Assembly: GCA_910586365.1 (NCBI GenBank)
Contig: CAJUGP010000043.1
Span: forward strand, 1 to 15,604
DNA: 15,604 nucleotides
Direction: 5' to 3'
DNA from: an uncultured Christensenella sp.
GTDB lineage: Bacteria; Bacillota; Clostridia; Christensenellales; Borkfalkiaceae
Each line of letters opens with the position of its first letter. Within the stretch, counting starts at the first letter, position 1. Shown here piece by piece: positions 13,958 through 15,604 of this stretch. The notes under the pieces were generated by a model. It was given only the letters and a program-made list of their open reading frames with translations. It was not told the origin of the DNA and did not search any database. A program made the translations under genes and the position numbers.

Positions 13958-15604
13958 ATGGCAAGAGAATTCGACTTAAAACATACGAGAAACTTCGGTA
14001 TCATGGCGCATATCGACGCCGGCAAGACGACGACGACCGAGCGTATCTTATTCTACACGGGTAAAACGCATAAGATCGGCGAAACGCACGACGGCACCGC
14101 CACGATGGACTGGATGGTGCAGGAACAGGAACGCGGCATCACGATCACGTCCGCGGCGACCACCTGCGCCTGGAAAGGACACCGTTTCAACATTATCGAT
14201 ACGCCCGGACACGTCGACTTCACCGTCGAAGTGGAGCGCTCCTTGCGCGTTCTCGACGGATCGGTCGCCACGTTCTGCGCGAAGGGCGGCGTCGAACCCC
14301 AGTCCGAAACCGTTTGGCGTCAGGCGGACACGTATAAAGTGCCCCGCGTTGCTTACGTCAACAAAATGGACATCAACGGCGCCGATTATTACCGCGTGGA
14401 AAAAATGATCCGCGAACGTTTGGGCGCAAACCCCGTTCCCATCAACCTTCCCATCGGCAAAGAGGATACCTTCCGCGGCATTATCGACCTTATCCGCATG
14501 GACGCGGAAGTCTATTACGACGATTTGGGCAAGGATTACCGCAAAGAACCCATTCCCGAGGATATGAAGGCGCTTGCCGAAGAATACAGAGCCAAGCTCG
14601 TGGAAGAGGCGGCTTCCGCCAACGACGAGCTGATGGAAAAATTCTTTGAAGAGGGCGACCTTTCGCAGGAAGAGATCGTTGCAGGCTTGCGCGAACGCTG
14701 CTTGAAAATGGAAGCGATTCCTATGCTCTGCGGTTCTTCGTACCGCAACAAGGGCGTGCAGTTCCTGCTCGACGCCGTGATCGATTTCCTTCCCAGCCCC
14801 CTCGACGTTGCGCACGTAAAAGGCGTCAATCCCGATACGGGCGAAGAGGAAGAGAGAAAAACTTCGGACGACGAAGCGTTTTCGGGACTTGCGTTCAAAA
14901 TCGCAACCGACCCGTTCGTCGGCTCGCTTGCTTATTTCCGCTGCTATTCGGGCGTGCTTTCCGCCGGATCGTACGCATACAACTCCACGAAGGAGAAAAA
15001 GGAGCGTATCGGCCGTCTCGTGCAGATGCACTCCAACGAAAGAAAGGATATTTCCGAAGTGTATTCGGGCGATATCTGCGCGATCGTCGGTTTGAAAAAT
15101 ACGACGACGGGCGATACGCTTTGCGATGAAAAACACCCCATCGTGCTTGAAAAGATGGAGTTCCCCGAGCCTGTTATTCAGCTTTCTTTGGAGCCGAAAA
15201 CCAAAGCGGGTCAGGAAAAAATGACGATGGCGCTCATCAAGCTCGCCGAGGAAGACCCCACGTTCAAAACGTATACCGATCAAGAAACGGGGCAGACCAT
15301 TATCGCGGGCATGGGCGAGCTTCACCTCGACATTATCGTCGACAGACTTCTGCGCGAATTCCACGTGGAAGCGAACGTCGGCGCGCCGCAGGTCGCTTAC
15401 CGCGAAACGTTCCGCAAGGCGGTCGACGCAGAGGGTATGTATAAGCGTCAGTCGGGCGGTAAAGGTCAGTACGGTCACTGTAAGCTGCACCTCATTCCCA
15501 TGGAACCCGGTTCGGGTTATGTGTTCGAGGACCTTACCGTGGGCGGTTCCATTCCCAAGGAATATATCCCCGCAATCGACAAGGGTATTCAGGGCGCGGC
15601 GAAG
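13958..15604 (+). CDS. fusA: Elongation factor G, 3' end outside the window
   Basis: Translocase GTPase that moves tRNAs and mRNA after peptide bond formation and helps recycle ribosomes. The 549 codons present cover about four fifths of the usual ~690-700. Visible: G1 AHIDAGKT (17-24), switch I RGITIT (59-64), G3 DTPGH (81-85), G4 NKMD (135-138), VEPQSETVWRQAD (112-124), and domain II-III segments with FVGSLAYFRCYSGV, EPKTKAGQEKM and GMGELHLDI. The frame is open to the last base with no stop, so it is a window edge, not a defect. Start ATG 13958 follows GAGGTGG (13944-13950), which overlaps the rpsG stop; the ATG at 13951 is out of frame. It reads like a housekeeping EF-G, not a resistance paralogue. 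Confidence 0.98.
   Translation, partial: MAREFDLKHTRNFGIMAHIDAGKTTTTERILFYTGKTHKIGETHDGTATMDWMVQEQERGITITSAATTCAWKGHRFNIIDTPGHVDFTVEVERSLRVLDGSVATFCAKGGVEPQSETVWRQADTYKVPRVAYVNKMDINGADYYRVEKMIRERLGANPVPINLPIGKEDTFRGIIDLIRMDAEVYYDDLGKDYRKEPIPEDMKALAEEYRAKLVEEAASANDELMEKFFEEGDLSQEEIVAGLRERCLKMEAIPMLCGSSYRNKGVQFLLDAVIDFLPSPLDVAHVKGVNPDTGEEEERKTSDDEAFSGLAFKIATDPFVGSLAYFRCYSGVLSAGSYAYNSTKEKKERIGRLVQMHSNERKDISEVYSGDICAIVGLKNTTTGDTLCDEKHPIVLEKMEFPEPVIQLSLEPKTKAGQEKMTMALIKLAEEDPTFKTYTDQETGQTIIAGMGELHLDIIVDRLLREFHVEANVGAPQVAYRETFRKAVDAEGMYKRQSGGKGQYGHCKLHLIPMEPGSGYVFEDLTVGGSIPKEYIPAIDKGIQGAAK

Noticed and set aside
14048..15490. 480-codon minus-strand ORF opposite fusA
   Set aside because: It lies fully antisense to a clear EF-G gene and has low-complexity Phe/Arg/His-rich sequence typical of antisense frames in this codon usage.

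Overview
The window looks like the end of a short-read metagenome contig from a Gram-positive bacterium of the Bacillota (Clostridia), probably an uncultivated gut lineage. This rests on strong AAGGAG ribosome binding sites, several textbook sigma-A promoters (TTGACA-17-TAAAAT), the tig-clpP-clpX order, an NFACT/RqcH protein of the Firmicutes kind, and GC-rich, CG-dinucleotide-rich genes. Finer taxonomy cannot be read from the window. Positions 1-47 are not biological: they are an Illumina P7-side adapter with an 8-base index, fused in frame to the broken 5' end of ileS.

Layout. (1) 48-2548: 3' part of an isoleucyl-tRNA synthetase gene (+), ending in a terminator. (2) 2649-3014: a short family I-like inorganic pyrophosphatase (+), overlapping tail to tail with rqcH (-, 3000-4607). 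(3) 4781-8061: trigger factor, clpP and clpX (+), diverging from rqcH; tig and clpP are joined through TAATG. (4) 8218-9132: a cytoplasmic GH43 glycosidase (+) with its own promoter, sharing a bidirectional terminator with tpiA (-, 9176-9922). (5) 9923-11094: about 1.2 kb of accessory DNA holding five 69-bp palindromic repeats and a small AT-rich ORF of unknown function (+). (6) 11139-12446: pgk (-). (7) 12601-15604: the str operon (+), rpsL, a 361-bp highly palindromic spacer, rpsG, and fusA, which runs off the window.

How it works together. Most genes are housekeeping: translation (ileS, rpsL, rpsG, fusA), glycolysis (pgk, tpiA), pyrophosphate removal, and protein quality control. rqcH lies head to head with tig-clpP-clpX. 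RqcH marks stalled nascent chains with alanine tails, trigger factor receives nascent chains at the exit tunnel, and ClpXP degrades Ala-tailed products, so this is a coherent nascent-chain quality-control locus. The parts least explained by known genes are the repeat block with its AT-rich ORF splitting pgk from tpiA, and the structured rpsL-rpsG spacer. I found no tRNA, rRNA, CRISPR array, transposase or prophage.
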